From NCBI GenBank assembly GCA_019636375.1, contig JAHBXS010000001.1, positions 1,364,001 to 1,428,000 on the forward strand: DNA of 64,000 nucleotides, in the 5' to 3' direction. The stretch comes from Pirellulaceae bacterium. Lineage in GTDB: Bacteria > Planctomycetota > Planctomycetia > Pirellulales > Pirellulaceae. Both the position numbers and the translations under genes were made by a program. How positions within the stretch are numbered: the first letter of the stretch is position 1; each line of letters begins with the position of its first letter. The notes beneath the pieces were generated by a model. The model saw nothing but the letters and a program-made list of their open reading frames with translations, did not search any database and was not told where the DNA came from. Shown piece after piece: positions 9,169 to 17,037 of the stretch.

Positions 9169-12012
9169 ATGAAACCGCTTTCCACGGATGAACTACGTCA
9201 GATTTATTTGGACTTCTACGTCGAAAAAGGGCATCAGTTGTGCGCCAGTGATGTTCTGGTGCCTAAGCGCGACAAGACCGTCCTCTTCACACCAGCCGGG
9301 ATGAACCCGTTCAAGGACCATTTTCTGGGCAAAATCGAACTCGAGTTCACGCGAGCGACGAGCTGCCAAAAATGCCTGCGGACCGGCGACATTGACAACG
9401 TCGGGCGAACGGCCTACCACCATACGTTTTTCGAGATGCTGGGAAATTTTAGTTTCGGGGACTACTTCAAACGCGAGGCGATCTTGTGGGCCTGGGAGTT
9501 TTTAACCTCCAAACGCTGGCTGGCTATCGATCCCGACCGACTTACCGTTACCGTGTACTTGGACGACGACGAAGCGGCTAATATCTGGCACCAAGACGTA
9601 GGGCTCCCCACCAACCGCATCACCCGCTTGGACGAGCACGATAACTTCTGGCCAGCAGGAGCTCCCAGTCTTGGCCCCGACGGCGTCTGCGGTCCGTGCA
9701 GTGAGATTTTTTATCATCCACCCGGAGCAAAAAAAGAAGTCGAGATTTGGAACCTTGTTTTCACTCAATTTAATCGTGAAGGCGATCCCCCCAACAACCT
9801 CGTCCCCCTCCCACGCCAAAACATAGATACCGGGATGGGACTCGAAAGAACTGCGGCTCAACTCCAAGGCGTCGACACCAACTACCATATCGATATCCTT
9901 CGCCCCATCGTGGAAGCGGCAGCGGATGTTTGTGAAGTCCACTACGAGCCCGACTCCGACCATGGGCGCCGTTTACGGCGGATCACCGATCACATTCGCG
10001 CCTGTACGTTTGCCGTCCATGAAAACGTTTACCCCGGGCCTGCCAAGGAAGCCTACGTCGTGCGCCGCCTCTTGCGACGAGCGATCCTCGACGGCCATCA
10101 AATGGGTGTCCGCGAACCGTTCCTGCACAAACTCGTTGGCATCGTGGCACAGATGATGAAAGGCCGCTATCCCGATCTCAGCGAGACGGTCGACCGGGTG
10201 TCTCAAATCATCCGCAACGAAGAAAACACCTTCTTAGGGTCGCTCGACGGTGGACTCGCTCGCATCGAAAAAATCTTCGCTAAAGTCCAACGAGACGGCC
10301 AGTCGTCGATCAACGGAGACGATGTCGCGGAACTGTATCAAACCTACGGCGTGCCACCGGAACTCTTCGAAACCCTCGCAAGCGAACGCAAGCTCTCGAT
10401 TGACTGGGACGGTTACCGCCGAGCAATGGAGGAACACGGTCGCATCTCGGGAAAAATCGCCGATGGAGTTATGGGAAATTTTGGCCCAGTCGATGAACTC
10501 AAGCATCACGTCAAGTCGACCGACTTCTTAGGTTACGAAACAACAAGAAGCGAATCCGAGATTTGTGGCTTGATTGCGAATGGTTCACTTAACGAAAAAC
10601 TCGTTGCTCGCGAATCAAACGCGGAAAACGAAACCAACAGTCCCGCCAACGATGAGATTCTGGTCTTGCGAAAGACTCCCTTCTACGCGGAGTCGGGAGG
10701 TCAAATCGGCGACACTGGAAACATCTCGACTTCGACAGGAGTGTTCACCGTCTCCGACACCCAAAAGGACGGCGACCTAATTTTGCACCATGGACGCACC
10801 TCCGCAGGCTCCATCTCATTGGGCCAAACCGCGACAGCCCAAGTTGACCAAGAACGACGCGACGCCATCCGCCGCGCTCATACGGCAACGCATGTACTGC
10901 ACTACGCACTGCAACTGACCCTCGGAAATCACGCGCAACAACGGGGCTCGAAAGTCGCGGCTGATTGGTTGCGATTTGACTTTTCCAACCTCCAAGGCGT
11001 CACCTCCGAAGAACTCGTTCACATCGAACACATCTGCAACGAACGTATCGGTCATTCGGCCCCGGTTGTCGCCCAAATCCTGCCGCTAAATGAGGCTCGT
11101 CACAAGGGCGCGATGATGCTGTTCGGCGAAAAGTACCCCGACCCCGTGCGGATGATTTCGATTGGCGAATTCAGTCGAGAGTTGTGTGGTGGTACTCACG
11201 TCGCCAACACGACCGATATCGGCATCTTGGAATTGCAAACGGAGGAAGGCGTCTCGTCCGGTACGCGACGAATTGAAGCTCTAACGGGGGCCCGCGCGAC
11301 CGTGTTTCGCGAACAAGTCCAAGACGAAATTCAATCGATCTGCGGTGCTTTAAAAACGTCCCCGTCCGAGTTTCCCGGAAAGGTTGCCGAGTTGGCTCGT
11401 CATGCCAAAGAACTCCGCAAACAAATCGCCGCTGGAAAACCTGGAAGCGGACAACCGGGTGGCGTTTCCTCCGACATCCAAATCAAATCCGACTACATCT
11501 CGCAACGAGCGGCCCTTCGCGAAGTCTCCCGACTACTGAATGTCCCAATGTTCGAAGTGGCCCAACGTGTCAGCCAACTCACTCAAGAAATCACTGAATT
11601 GGAGTCGCAAGTCAAAGACCTTCAATCGGCACCTGGTTTGAGCATTGATGAGATTGCCGCATCGGTTCGCGACTACGGCGGAGTTTCCGGAATCATTCAC
11701 CAGGTTGTGACCACCAACCCGGCCCAACTTCGGACGATGGTCGATCAACTTCGCGGAAAATTTTCCAGCTTGGCGGTTTTCCTGGCCGCAGGCGTTGATT
11801 CGGATAAAGTCGCCCTTGTGGCCGGCGTCACTCCTGATCTTGTGAAACAAGGACTCAAGGCCGGGGACTGGATCAAAGAGGTCGCCAAAGTGGTCGGTGG
11901 TTCGGGGGGCGGCAAACCGGAATTCGCTCAAGGGAGCGGCAAACAACCGGAAAACATCAAACCGGCCCTCGAATCGGCGGCAGAATTCCTCCGCTCCGCG
12001 ACCGTTTCGTAA
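9169..12012 (+). CDS. alaS: Alanyl-tRNA synthetase
   Basis: A 947-residue class II synthetase that charges tRNA-Ala and edits misacylated Ser/Gly; the usual length is about 870-900. The order is canonical. The N-terminal aminoacylation core includes FTPAGMNPFKDHFLG, TSCQKCLRTGDIDNVG and the FFEMLGNFSFGDYFK motif 2 region. The tRNA-recognition domain follows. The editing domain carries the zinc/active-site set HTATH and CGGTHV, and the C-terminal DHHA1/C-Ala domain ends in GGSGGGKPEFAQGSG. An additional 30-40 residues sit in the region between editing and C-Ala domains. A single housekeeping gene, with no partner in the same direction. The palindrome upstream may regulate it. Confidence 0.98.
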   Translation: MKPLSTDELRQIYLDFYVEKGHQLCASDVLVPKRDKTVLFTPAGMNPFKDHFLGKIELEFTRATSCQKCLRTGDIDNVGRTAYHHTFFEMLGNFSFGDYFKREAILWAWEFLTSKRWLAIDPDRLTVTVYLDDDEAANIWHQDVGLPTNRITRLDEHDNFWPAGAPSLGPDGVCGPCSEIFYHPPGAKKEVEIWNLVFTQFNREGDPPNNLVPLPRQNIDTGMGLERTAAQLQGVDTNYHIDILRPIVEAAADVCEVHYEPDSDHGRRLRRITDHIRACTFAVHENVYPGPAKEAYVVRRLLRRAILDGHQMGVREPFLHKLVGIVAQMMKGRYPDLSETVDRVSQIIRNEENTFLGSLDGGLARIEKIFAKVQRDGQSSINGDDVAELYQTYGVPPELFETLASERKLSIDWDGYRRAMEEHGRISGKIADGVMGNFGPVDELKHHVKSTDFLGYETTRSESEICGLIANGSLNEKLVARESNAENETNSPANDEILVLRKTPFYAESGGQIGDTGNISTSTGVFTVSDTQKDGDLILHHGRTSAGSISLGQTATAQVDQERRDAIRRAHTATHVLHYALQLTLGNHAQQRGSKVAADWLRFDFSNLQGVTSEELVHIEHICNERIGHSAPVVAQILPLNEARHKGAMMLFGEKYPDPVRMISIGEFSRELCGGTHVANTTDIGILELQTEEGVSSGTRRIEALTGARATVFREQVQDEIQSICGALKTSPSEFPGKVAELARHAKELRKQIAAGKPGSGQPGGVSSDIQIKSDYISQRAALREVSRLLNVPMFEVAQRVSQLTQEITELESQVKDLQSAPGLSIDEIAASVRDYGGVSGIIHQVVTTNPAQLRTMVDQLRGKFSSLAVFLAAGVDSDKVALVAGVTPDLVKQGLKAGDWIKEVAKVVGGSGGGKPEFAQGSGKQPENIKPALESAAEFLRSATVS

Positions 12013-12130
12013 TTTTCTCGATTTGCGTTAAAACGTGGTTCACGAACCAGAAGGAGACACCGGGGGCTCATCGTACCACACATTTTTGGCTACCGTTTTA
12101 CAAAGTTTGTCTGGAATAAAAATGCTGTCA

Positions 12131-12170
12131 TTGACTTTAGTTGCGAAGCATTGACTTTAGTTGCGAAGCA
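12131..12170. repeat. Tandem duplication of a 20-bp unit
   Basis: TTGACTTTAGTTGCGAAGCA occurs twice back to back directly after alaS and just before the REP-like block. It marks the left boundary of the accessory island. Confidence 0.85.
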
Positions 12171-12178
12171 ACGTCATG

Positions 12179-12362
12179 CGATAGCCTGGGACGTAAGTCC
12201 CAGGTATTTGTAGTGAAAATTTCAATAAATAGAGTCGCAGAGCGACGACATGAGAAAAAATGTCAAGAATACCATAGCATGTGCGCGAATTCCTGTCGTC
12301 GCTCCGCGACTTTCGAGTTGGTTTGGCCACAGCTCCCTGGGACTCGCGTCCCAGGCTATCGC
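12179..12362. repeat. REPIN/BIME-like nested inverted repeat
   Basis: Two palindromes, CCTGGGACGTAAGTCCCAGG at 12185-12204 and CCTGGGACTCGCGTCCCAGG at 12336-12355, face each other. Outer flanks GCGATAG and CTATCGC mirror each other (12179 and 12362). Between them AGTCGCAGAGCGACGACA (12233-12250) pairs with TGTCGTCGCTCCGCGACT (12294-12311) with one mismatch. A further GTCGCTCCGCGAC-type word follows near 12367. The arrangement, two REP units in inverted order beside RAYT sequences, matches a REPIN. No open frame of interest is present. Confidence 0.75.
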
Positions 12363-12412
12363 CTATCATCGCTCCGCGACTTGTTTTGTATGGTATGGGA
12401 AAATCAGGGGTC

Positions 12413-12895
12413 AGCGATTTCTTGCGGTGGGTCACGGCGACTCACACCATGCGTTATCACGCCCATTACCACACATCGGGTCAAGGGCACGTCTATCAAG
12501 GGCGATTCAAGAGTTTTCCGATTCAGGACGATGAACACTTTTTGACGGTTTGCCGCTATGTTGAAAGAAACGCTCTGCGTGCCGGATTAACTAACCGTGC
12601 TGAGGCTTGGCGGTGGGGAGCGTTGTTTCGCTGGCTTCAGCGGCCCGAACCGGAACCGAAACTTTTGACAGCTTGGCCGATATCTCGTGCACCCAATTGG
12701 GTTGAGCGTGTGAATCAAGCATTGACAGACGCCGAACTCCAGGCCATTCGCACTTCTGCACAGCGTGGCAGTCCCTTTGGAGATGACCGTTGGATAGAAT
12801 CAACAGCAAAACGATTGAACTTGGAATCATCACTGCGTCCCCGAGGTCGTCCCCGCATCTATTTTGATCCCGAAAATGAAAACAATGAGTCCTGA
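12413..12895 (+). pseudogene. RAYT remnant 1, N-terminal catalytic part deleted
   Basis: From codon 45 of the open frame starting at 12281, the protein is almost identical to the intact RAYT from its SDFLRWVTATHTMR motif to the C-terminus. The first 73 or so residues, including the HWH metal motif, are missing. The junction is informative: AATCAGGGGTCAG, a shortened left end of the element, runs directly into AGCGATTTCTTGCGG, so an internal segment between the left end and codon 74 was lost. The remnant ends at TGA 12893-12895 inside the right terminal repeat. Tyr and helix motif RYVERNALRAG is kept, but without the HUH motif it cannot act as a nuclease. Confidence 0.85.
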
Positions 12896-12906
12896 CCCCT
12901 TTGATT
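12886..12906. repeat. Right terminal repeat of RAYT remnant 1
   Basis: TGAGTCCTGACCCCTTTGAT and one more T, the inverse of the left end seen at 13686-13706 and 13803-13823. It overlaps the last codons of the RAYT frame, as in the intact copy. Confidence 0.85.
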
Positions 12907-13116
12907 TCTCCGCCGAAATGGATTGAGCGTGTGAATCAAGCACTGACTGATACCGAGCTCCAGGCCATCCGCACTTCTGCACAGCGTGGCAGTCCATTTG
13001 GAGATGACCGTTGGATAGAATCAACAGCAAAACGATTGAACCTGGAAACATCACTGCGTCCCCGAGGTCGTCCCCGCGTCCATTTTGATCCCGAAAATGA
13101 AAACAATGAGTCCTGA
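12907..13116 (+). pseudogene. RAYT remnant 2, C-terminal 60 or so codons only
   Basis: Immediately after the right end of remnant 1, the sequence encodes the last part of another RAYT (WIERVNQALTDTELQ, SAQRGSPFGDD, LRPRGRPRVHFDPE) and ends with a second right terminal repeat. It differs from remnant 1 at scattered positions (for example ETSLRPRGR against ESSLRPRGR), so it is a separate copy, not a simple recent duplication. Confidence 0.82.
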
Positions 13117-13127
13117 CCCCTTTGATT
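13107..13127. repeat. Right terminal repeat of RAYT remnant 2
   Basis: Same 21-bp end as at 12886-12906 and 14551-14571. It stops 5 nt before the start codon of the SMI1/KNR4 gene. Confidence 0.85.
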
Positions 13128-13132
13128 TCTCT

Positions 13133-13582
13133 ATGAACATCGAGAACATGACTACGACCATTGAAGGATTGCTGAATAAAGACACAGGTGATGGTGCTTC
13201 CCTGGATGCAATTCGGGCAGCCGAACGAGAACTTGGGATAAAGTTTCCGTTTGACTACGAATCGTACTTGCGAACTTATGGCTGGGTGCGGCTTATCTAC
13301 GATGAACTTTACGGTCTTGGAGATTCGGTGCCAGCTCATCTGAACTTGATTACGAATACACTACGCGAGCGAACCGATTTCTGTCCCCGCTTACCAAATC
13401 ATCTTGTTCCTTTCATGCCAGACGGGGCTGGAAACCATTACTGTTTAGATTTGTCGAGAACAGAATCGGGGAATTGTCCTGTGGTTTTCTGGGATCATGA
13501 CGAAGGAGAAGATCAAACGCCAAGCATCGTTGCGAAAAGTTTTAGTGATTGGATTGTGGAGCATGTTACTGAACAAACCTAA
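13133..13582 (+). CDS. SMI1/KNR4 (SUKH) family protein, probable immunity protein
   Basis: A 149-residue soluble protein. The N-terminal SUKH signature is visible as AAERELGIKFPFDYESYLRTYGW, followed by LYGLGDSV, the middle strand FMPDGAGNHYCLDLS, and the C-terminal pair PVVFWDHDEGE and SFSDWIVEHV. SUKH proteins are frequent immunity proteins of contact-dependent and polymorphic toxins, and this window carries RHS toxin-like fragments. No toxin gene is adjacent, so it is an orphan. The ATG at 13133 lies just after a RAYT right end; the open frame continues upstream into RAYT sequence (to 13085), and an ATG at 13148 is an alternative start. Promoter and ribosome-binding site may have been replaced by the insertion. 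Confidence 0.85.
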   Translation: MNIENMTTTIEGLLNKDTGDGASLDAIRAAERELGIKFPFDYESYLRTYGWVRLIYDELYGLGDSVPAHLNLITNTLRERTDFCPRLPNHLVPFMPDGAGNHYCLDLSRTESGNCPVVFWDHDEGEDQTPSIVAKSFSDWIVEHVTEQT

Positions 13583-13681
13583 CGCTTTGCCCCAAAGGCG
13601 GAGAAACGGGGAAAGGTCCAGTTTCTGAGGAAAACAACTTTTTGGCGGAAGGCATTTGGAATCTGTTCTGCGGTGAAGGCG

Positions 13682-13791
13682 GGGGAATCAAAGGGGTCAG
13701 GACTCATTGATTGTCTCCAGTGTCTGTGGTAGGCTGTTGAAATGCCAAGACGACCACGTGCTGATGAAGCTGGTGGGCTTTACCATGCTTT
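13682..13791 (+). pseudogene. RAYT remnant 3, left end plus first 18 codons
   Basis: A 110-bp segment is repeated at a 117-bp offset (13682-13791 and 13799-13908). Each copy contains the left terminal repeat AAAGGGGTCAGGACTCA, the leader and the first codons MPRRPRADEAGGLYHA. In the first copy the reading frame breaks off at TTTACCATGCTTT and is followed by GGGGGGAGGGG and the second, intact copy. This is a tandem duplication or an insertion of one RAYT into the end of another. Confidence 0.88.
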
Positions 13792-13802
13792 GGGGGGAGG
13801 GG

Positions 13803-13823
13803 AATCAAAGGGGTCAGGACTCA
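13803..13823. repeat. Left terminal repeat of the intact RAYT element
   Basis: AATCAAAGGGGTCAGGACTC and one further A; exact inverse of the right end at 14551-14571. The element bounded by the two is about 769 bp and contains only the RAYT gene. Confidence 0.85.
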
Positions 13824-13858
13824 TTGATTGTCTCCAGTGTCTGTGGTAGGCTGTTGAA

Positions 13859-14560
13859 ATGCCAAGACGACCACGTGCTGATGAAGCTGGTGGGCTTTAC
13901 CATGCTTTGAATCGCGGTAATGCCCGTCAGGCCATCTTTCGAAAAGACGCAGACTATGAAGCCTTCGAGAAAATTCTCTCTGAGGGGCTGGAACTCTATG
14001 ATGTTTCTCTGTTTTCGTTTCAGTTGATGCCCAATCATTGGCATTTGGTTCTGAGGCCCAACCGTGATGGTGCGATGAGCGATTTCTTGCGGTGGGTCAC
14101 GGCGACTCACACCATGCGTTATCACGCCCATTACCACACATCGGGTCAAGGGCACGTCTATCAAGGGCGATTCAAGAGTTTTCCGATTCAGGACGATGAA
14201 CACTTTTTGACGGTTTGCCGCTATGTTGAAAGGAACGCTCTGCGTGCTGGATTCACTAACCGTGCTGAGGCTTGGCGGTGGGGATCGTTGTTTCGCTGGC
14301 TTCAGCGGCCCGAACCGGAACCGAAACTATTGACAGCTTGGCCGATAGCTCGTTCACCAAGATGGGTTGAGCGTGTGAATCAAGCATTGACAGACGCCGA
14401 ACTCCAGGCCATTCGCACTTCTGCCCAGCGTGGCAGTCCCTTTGGAGATGACCGTTGGATAGAATCAACAGCAAAACGATTGAACCTGGAATCATCACTG
14501 CGTCCGCGCGGTCGTCCCCGCGTCCATTTTGATCCCGAAACCGAAAACAATGAGTCCTGA
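13859..14560 (+). CDS. REP-associated tyrosine transposase (RAYT, Y1 HUH family), intact
   Basis: A 233-residue single-strand DNA nuclease of the IS200/IS605-related Y1 class. The metal motif is H60-W61-H62 (MPNHWHLVLRP) and the catalytic tyrosine is probably Y122 in CRYVERNALRAG, the position used by RAYTs. The C-terminal tail ends with SPFGDDRWIES and LRPRGRPR, usual in this family. Inverted 21-bp ends flank the gene; the right one overlaps the stop codon. RAYTs are associated with REP/REPIN spread, and three degenerate copies surround this one. All catalytic positions are present, so it is the only copy here that could be active. Confidence 0.93.
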   Translation: MPRRPRADEAGGLYHALNRGNARQAIFRKDADYEAFEKILSEGLELYDVSLFSFQLMPNHWHLVLRPNRDGAMSDFLRWVTATHTMRYHAHYHTSGQGHVYQGRFKSFPIQDDEHFLTVCRYVERNALRAGFTNRAEAWRWGSLFRWLQRPEPEPKLLTAWPIARSPRWVERVNQALTDAELQAIRTSAQRGSPFGDDRWIESTAKRLNLESSLRPRGRPRVHFDPETENNES

Positions 14561-14571
14561 CCCCTTTGATT
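14551..14571. repeat. Right terminal repeat of the intact RAYT element
   Basis: TGAGTCCTGACCCCTTTGAT and one T, inverse of 13803-13823. Confidence 0.85.
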
Positions 14572-14618
14572 TTTCCGTTTCTCGTTCTACTCCTCCATTT
14601 AGGTAAAAATGTAGCATA

Positions 14619-15167
14619 ATGGAAATTGATAGAAATTGTGTCATGGTCGCGAGGGCAGGAGTTAAGATTCCAGACCAAAAATTACTGCAACAAGTGCTAC
14701 GTGAAAATGGATACGATGGCAAAATAGGCATTCCGTTATTGTACAAAAATTACGGTAAAGTTGTATCGTGCGAAGGATCGCCTGTGCTAGCGTTTTTCGG
14801 AGTCCATATTGGAAAACAAAATCAGTTAATGTCAGCGAGATCGCTCTGGTGGAAACATTTTTTTCTTCGACGTTCAATGAACGCAGGCTTTTTCGGGTGC
14901 ATGGAAATGCCAGAATTTTACGGACTAGAGAAACTTCGGAATTTATTAGGAACTAATACCGAAATTGATGTAGTTGGCTGTACGTCTAATCCATCAATGC
15001 AAGAAAATCTAAGTCAACTCGCTTTGAGACCATCACCTTTCTGGTGGCTAGGTATCTGGGAAGGCGGCTGGCTTCATATTAATTTAGATTTTTATTCACT
15101 AGAAACATACCAATCACTTTCCGATTTGTTGCACGAACGAAATCGCGTCGAAATTTATCTGAAATGA
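14619..15167 (+). CDS. Orphan soluble protein of unknown function
   Basis: A 182-residue protein with no signal peptide or membrane segment and no family I recognise. It is rich in aromatic residues and has motifs GIPLLYKNYGKVVSCEG, FFGCMEMPEFYGLEKL and PFWWLGIWEGGWLHINLDFYSLE. The DNA is visibly AT-richer than the flanking core genes, suggesting recent acquisition. It lies directly after the right end of the RAYT element and before another orphan gene and an RHS scrap. By position it could be toxin-immunity cargo, but nothing in the sequence proves this. The ATG at 14619 has only a weak AGG upstream; ATG 14643 is an alternative. Confidence 0.6.
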   Translation: MEIDRNCVMVARAGVKIPDQKLLQQVLRENGYDGKIGIPLLYKNYGKVVSCEGSPVLAFFGVHIGKQNQLMSARSLWWKHFFLRRSMNAGFFGCMEMPEFYGLEKLRNLLGTNTEIDVVGCTSNPSMQENLSQLALRPSPFWWLGIWEGGWLHINLDFYSLETYQSLSDLLHERNRVEIYLK

Positions 15168-15404
15168 CTCTTGGCTCTGGGTGAGTGCAATGCACATAAG
15201 AACAAAAGAAAAAGAAAGAACAAAAGAAGGACAGACATTATTTAGGCCTGCGACCAGCCGGGCCAGGCCCACCTGTTTCCTCATTACCTCGAAACTCCCC
15301 AGGCAATTCATTTCAACAGACTGGATTATGCCTATTCTTTTTGTCACAATAGATATCTGGTGTCCTTTTTGAAATTCTTTTTGCAGAAATAAACAAGGCG
15401 GCAT

Positions 15405-16361
15405 ATGAGCCCTTTTACCTTCATCTTTATTGTGGCACTCATCAACTTTGCGCCATCACTGAAGCCAGTTCAGGAGGCAACACGCGTTGAATTTGCTGGC
15501 AAGATGGCTAAAGTTAAAAAGGGCGACTCGAAACTAAGAGTTGAAAACGTTTTGGGGGAGGCGGATATGATACTTACGAACATCCGTGAAAATCTAAGCC
15601 TACTCCGTGAGGGCGTTCAGTACTCTGGTGCGACCGAAATTTGGTATTACGGAACAAACAAGGCCAACGATTTTCCCACTTTAGGCCAAGTGCATTTCGA
15701 TCAAAATGGAAATGTGATCGAAATTTACGGTGACGCTGGAAACGCGATGCATAGTGAGCGAATTAATGAAGCCGACTTAAAAGAACTTCTAAGGCTATTA
15801 GATTCAATGCCTGTGGCCAAGGGTCGGAATTGGAACCCTTTGATTGTGATTGAAATTGTCAATTCACTTGTTGGACTTGGAAAAGATGATGGAATAGCGG
15901 TTTTTCGAGAGTATTTGCGGATTTCTCCTCCATCGTTTGAAATACATGAACAAGTATGTTTGCTACTTCGCTTATTGCATGAAGTGCCCGAAGAGATGGG
16001 CTGTTTTCCGGAAATGAAACTTGGACTTCCGTCAAGTGGATTTCCAAAAGATATGAGGCTAATGCCGCGTTTCCCAGTTCATGTGATTGATGAAATCCCT
16101 GTCTTGATGGTAAGTGGATACATCTTTAGCGGGGACGTTCCGGATGACAATTTAGAGATTCTTGATTGGTTTGACAGCAATGCTATCTGGCGAAAAACAG
16201 AACTGAATACTCAACAACTCACAGATGAGCAGTTCGAAAACATCAAACGTAAAGTTGAGGGCTTGGGTGGTCAATATCTTGATTCGTTTCACACGAAAAT
16301 GCTTGTACAAATGATCCATTCTCAACTAGAATTCCTCAGAAAAGGAGTTCAAGACAAATAG
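15405..16361 (+). CDS. Exported protein with a BamE/SmpA-like N-terminal region, unknown function
   Basis: A 318-residue protein with a short N-terminal hydrophobic helix (residues 2-17), so secreted or membrane anchored. Residues 35-110 have the pattern KKGDSKLRVENVLGEAD, then IWYYGT, then FPTLGQVHFDQNGNVIEIYG. This resembles the outer-membrane assembly lipoprotein fold (BamE/SmpA) used by many small periplasmic proteins. The rest is helical and unrecognised, including ILDWFDSNAIWRKTELN. AAGGCGG precedes the ATG. It is followed after about 45 nt by an RHS fragment in the same orientation, the arrangement seen again near 52.2 kb, so it may be RHS-associated cargo. Confidence 0.7.
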   Translation: MSPFTFIFIVALINFAPSLKPVQEATRVEFAGKMAKVKKGDSKLRVENVLGEADMILTNIRENLSLLREGVQYSGATEIWYYGTNKANDFPTLGQVHFDQNGNVIEIYGDAGNAMHSERINEADLKELLRLLDSMPVAKGRNWNPLIVIEIVNSLVGLGKDDGIAVFREYLRISPPSFEIHEQVCLLLRLLHEVPEEMGCFPEMKLGLPSSGFPKDMRLMPRFPVHVIDEIPVLMVSGYIFSGDVPDDNLEILDWFDSNAIWRKTELNTQQLTDEQFENIKRKVEGLGGQYLDSFHTKMLVQMIHSQLEFLRKGVQDK

Positions 16362-16405
16362 CCAACAAATCAAAACAAATCAAAGGGCTCATTTTTTATG
16401 TTTCT

Positions 16406-16543
16406 GAAGTCCTCGAAACCCGCTCGGTAGAGGCCGACGGATTCACGACTCGTTCCCTCACCGACGGAGCGGGGCGGACCCTGCAAACCATCGACCAACC
16501 CGGCAAAATCTCGACGATAACCTACGACGCCTCAGGAAATATC
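16406..16543 (+). pseudogene. RHS/YD-repeat fragment, plus-strand copy
   Basis: 138 nt encode EVLETRSVEADGFTTRSLTD, then GAGRTLQTID and ITYDASGNI, typical YD-repeat units. The same 138 nt occur on the minus strand at 52036-52173 at about 90 percent identity by eye. Even the 30 or so bases upstream are related (TCAAAGGGCTCATT here, TCAAAGAGCTTATT there). No start codon or rest of an RHS gene is present. Confidence 0.85.
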
Positions 16544-16753
16544 CCTTCGGTCAGGGGAGTAGGGCGTGTGCTGTACATGGCTACGATTGTCGCGATCCCT
16601 CACAACCCGGCGATCAAGGCGTTCTACGCGCATCTAAGATGGAATGGGAAAGAGTCGAAGGTAGCTATTGTGGCCTGCATGCGCAAATTTATTACGCTCT
16701 TGAATCTGTTGATCAAGTCAGACCAACTCTGGGAAAACAAAATGAGCACATGA
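16544..16753 (+). pseudogene. IS110-family transposase C-terminal fragment, in frame with the RHS scrap
   Basis: The frame of the RHS fragment continues into PSVRGVGRVLYMATIVAIPH, then NPAIKAFYAHLRWNGK and KVAIVACMRKFITLLNLLI. This is the conserved C-terminal domain of IS110/IS116/IS902 transposases. The N-terminal DEDD catalytic domain is absent, so the fragment is dead. The fusion to YD-repeat codons suggests the IS once inserted in the RHS gene and the rest was deleted. Confidence 0.8.
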
Positions 16754-16964
16754 GTCTAAAAACGCATGCGCTCAAAGACACGTCATTGACGCACCGTCGA
16801 TCCGGCTATTCCTTGGAAGGTTGTGTCCCCACAGAGCCTGCCTCCGTTTCACGGAGCAGACTCAGTAAACACAAAAAGCCGTCGCTGACTACCGAGAAAG
16901 ACATCCATTTAACTCCAGAGCCATACCTCAAAAAATCCACCATCCCTGAACAAACCTGAAAGGA

Positions 16965-16984
16965 GTTTCAAAATGTTTTGAAAC
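16965..16984. terminator. Short perfect palindrome, possible transcription end
   Basis: GTTTCAAAATGTTTTGAAAC has 9-bp arms around TG. It is AT-rich without a long T run, so it is a weak candidate for a terminator of the leftward nucleotidyltransferase operon (stop at 17038). Confidence 0.3.
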
Positions 16985-17037
16985 ACCCTATTGACCAAAT
17001 TTAAGACCGTCGCTGAACCCTTTGATTTCCTCGGTTT

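Noticed and set aside
13707..13910. 67-codon open frame across the RAYT left ends
   Set aside because: It exists only because a 110-bp segment is duplicated with a 117-bp (multiple of three) offset; it is in a frame different from the RAYT gene.
15168..15404. Possible element end AGGACAGACATTATTTAGG and a 63-codon frame at 15181
   Set aside because: The motif resembles ends of other RAYT-type elements, but no inverse copy is present nearby and the frame has no family features.
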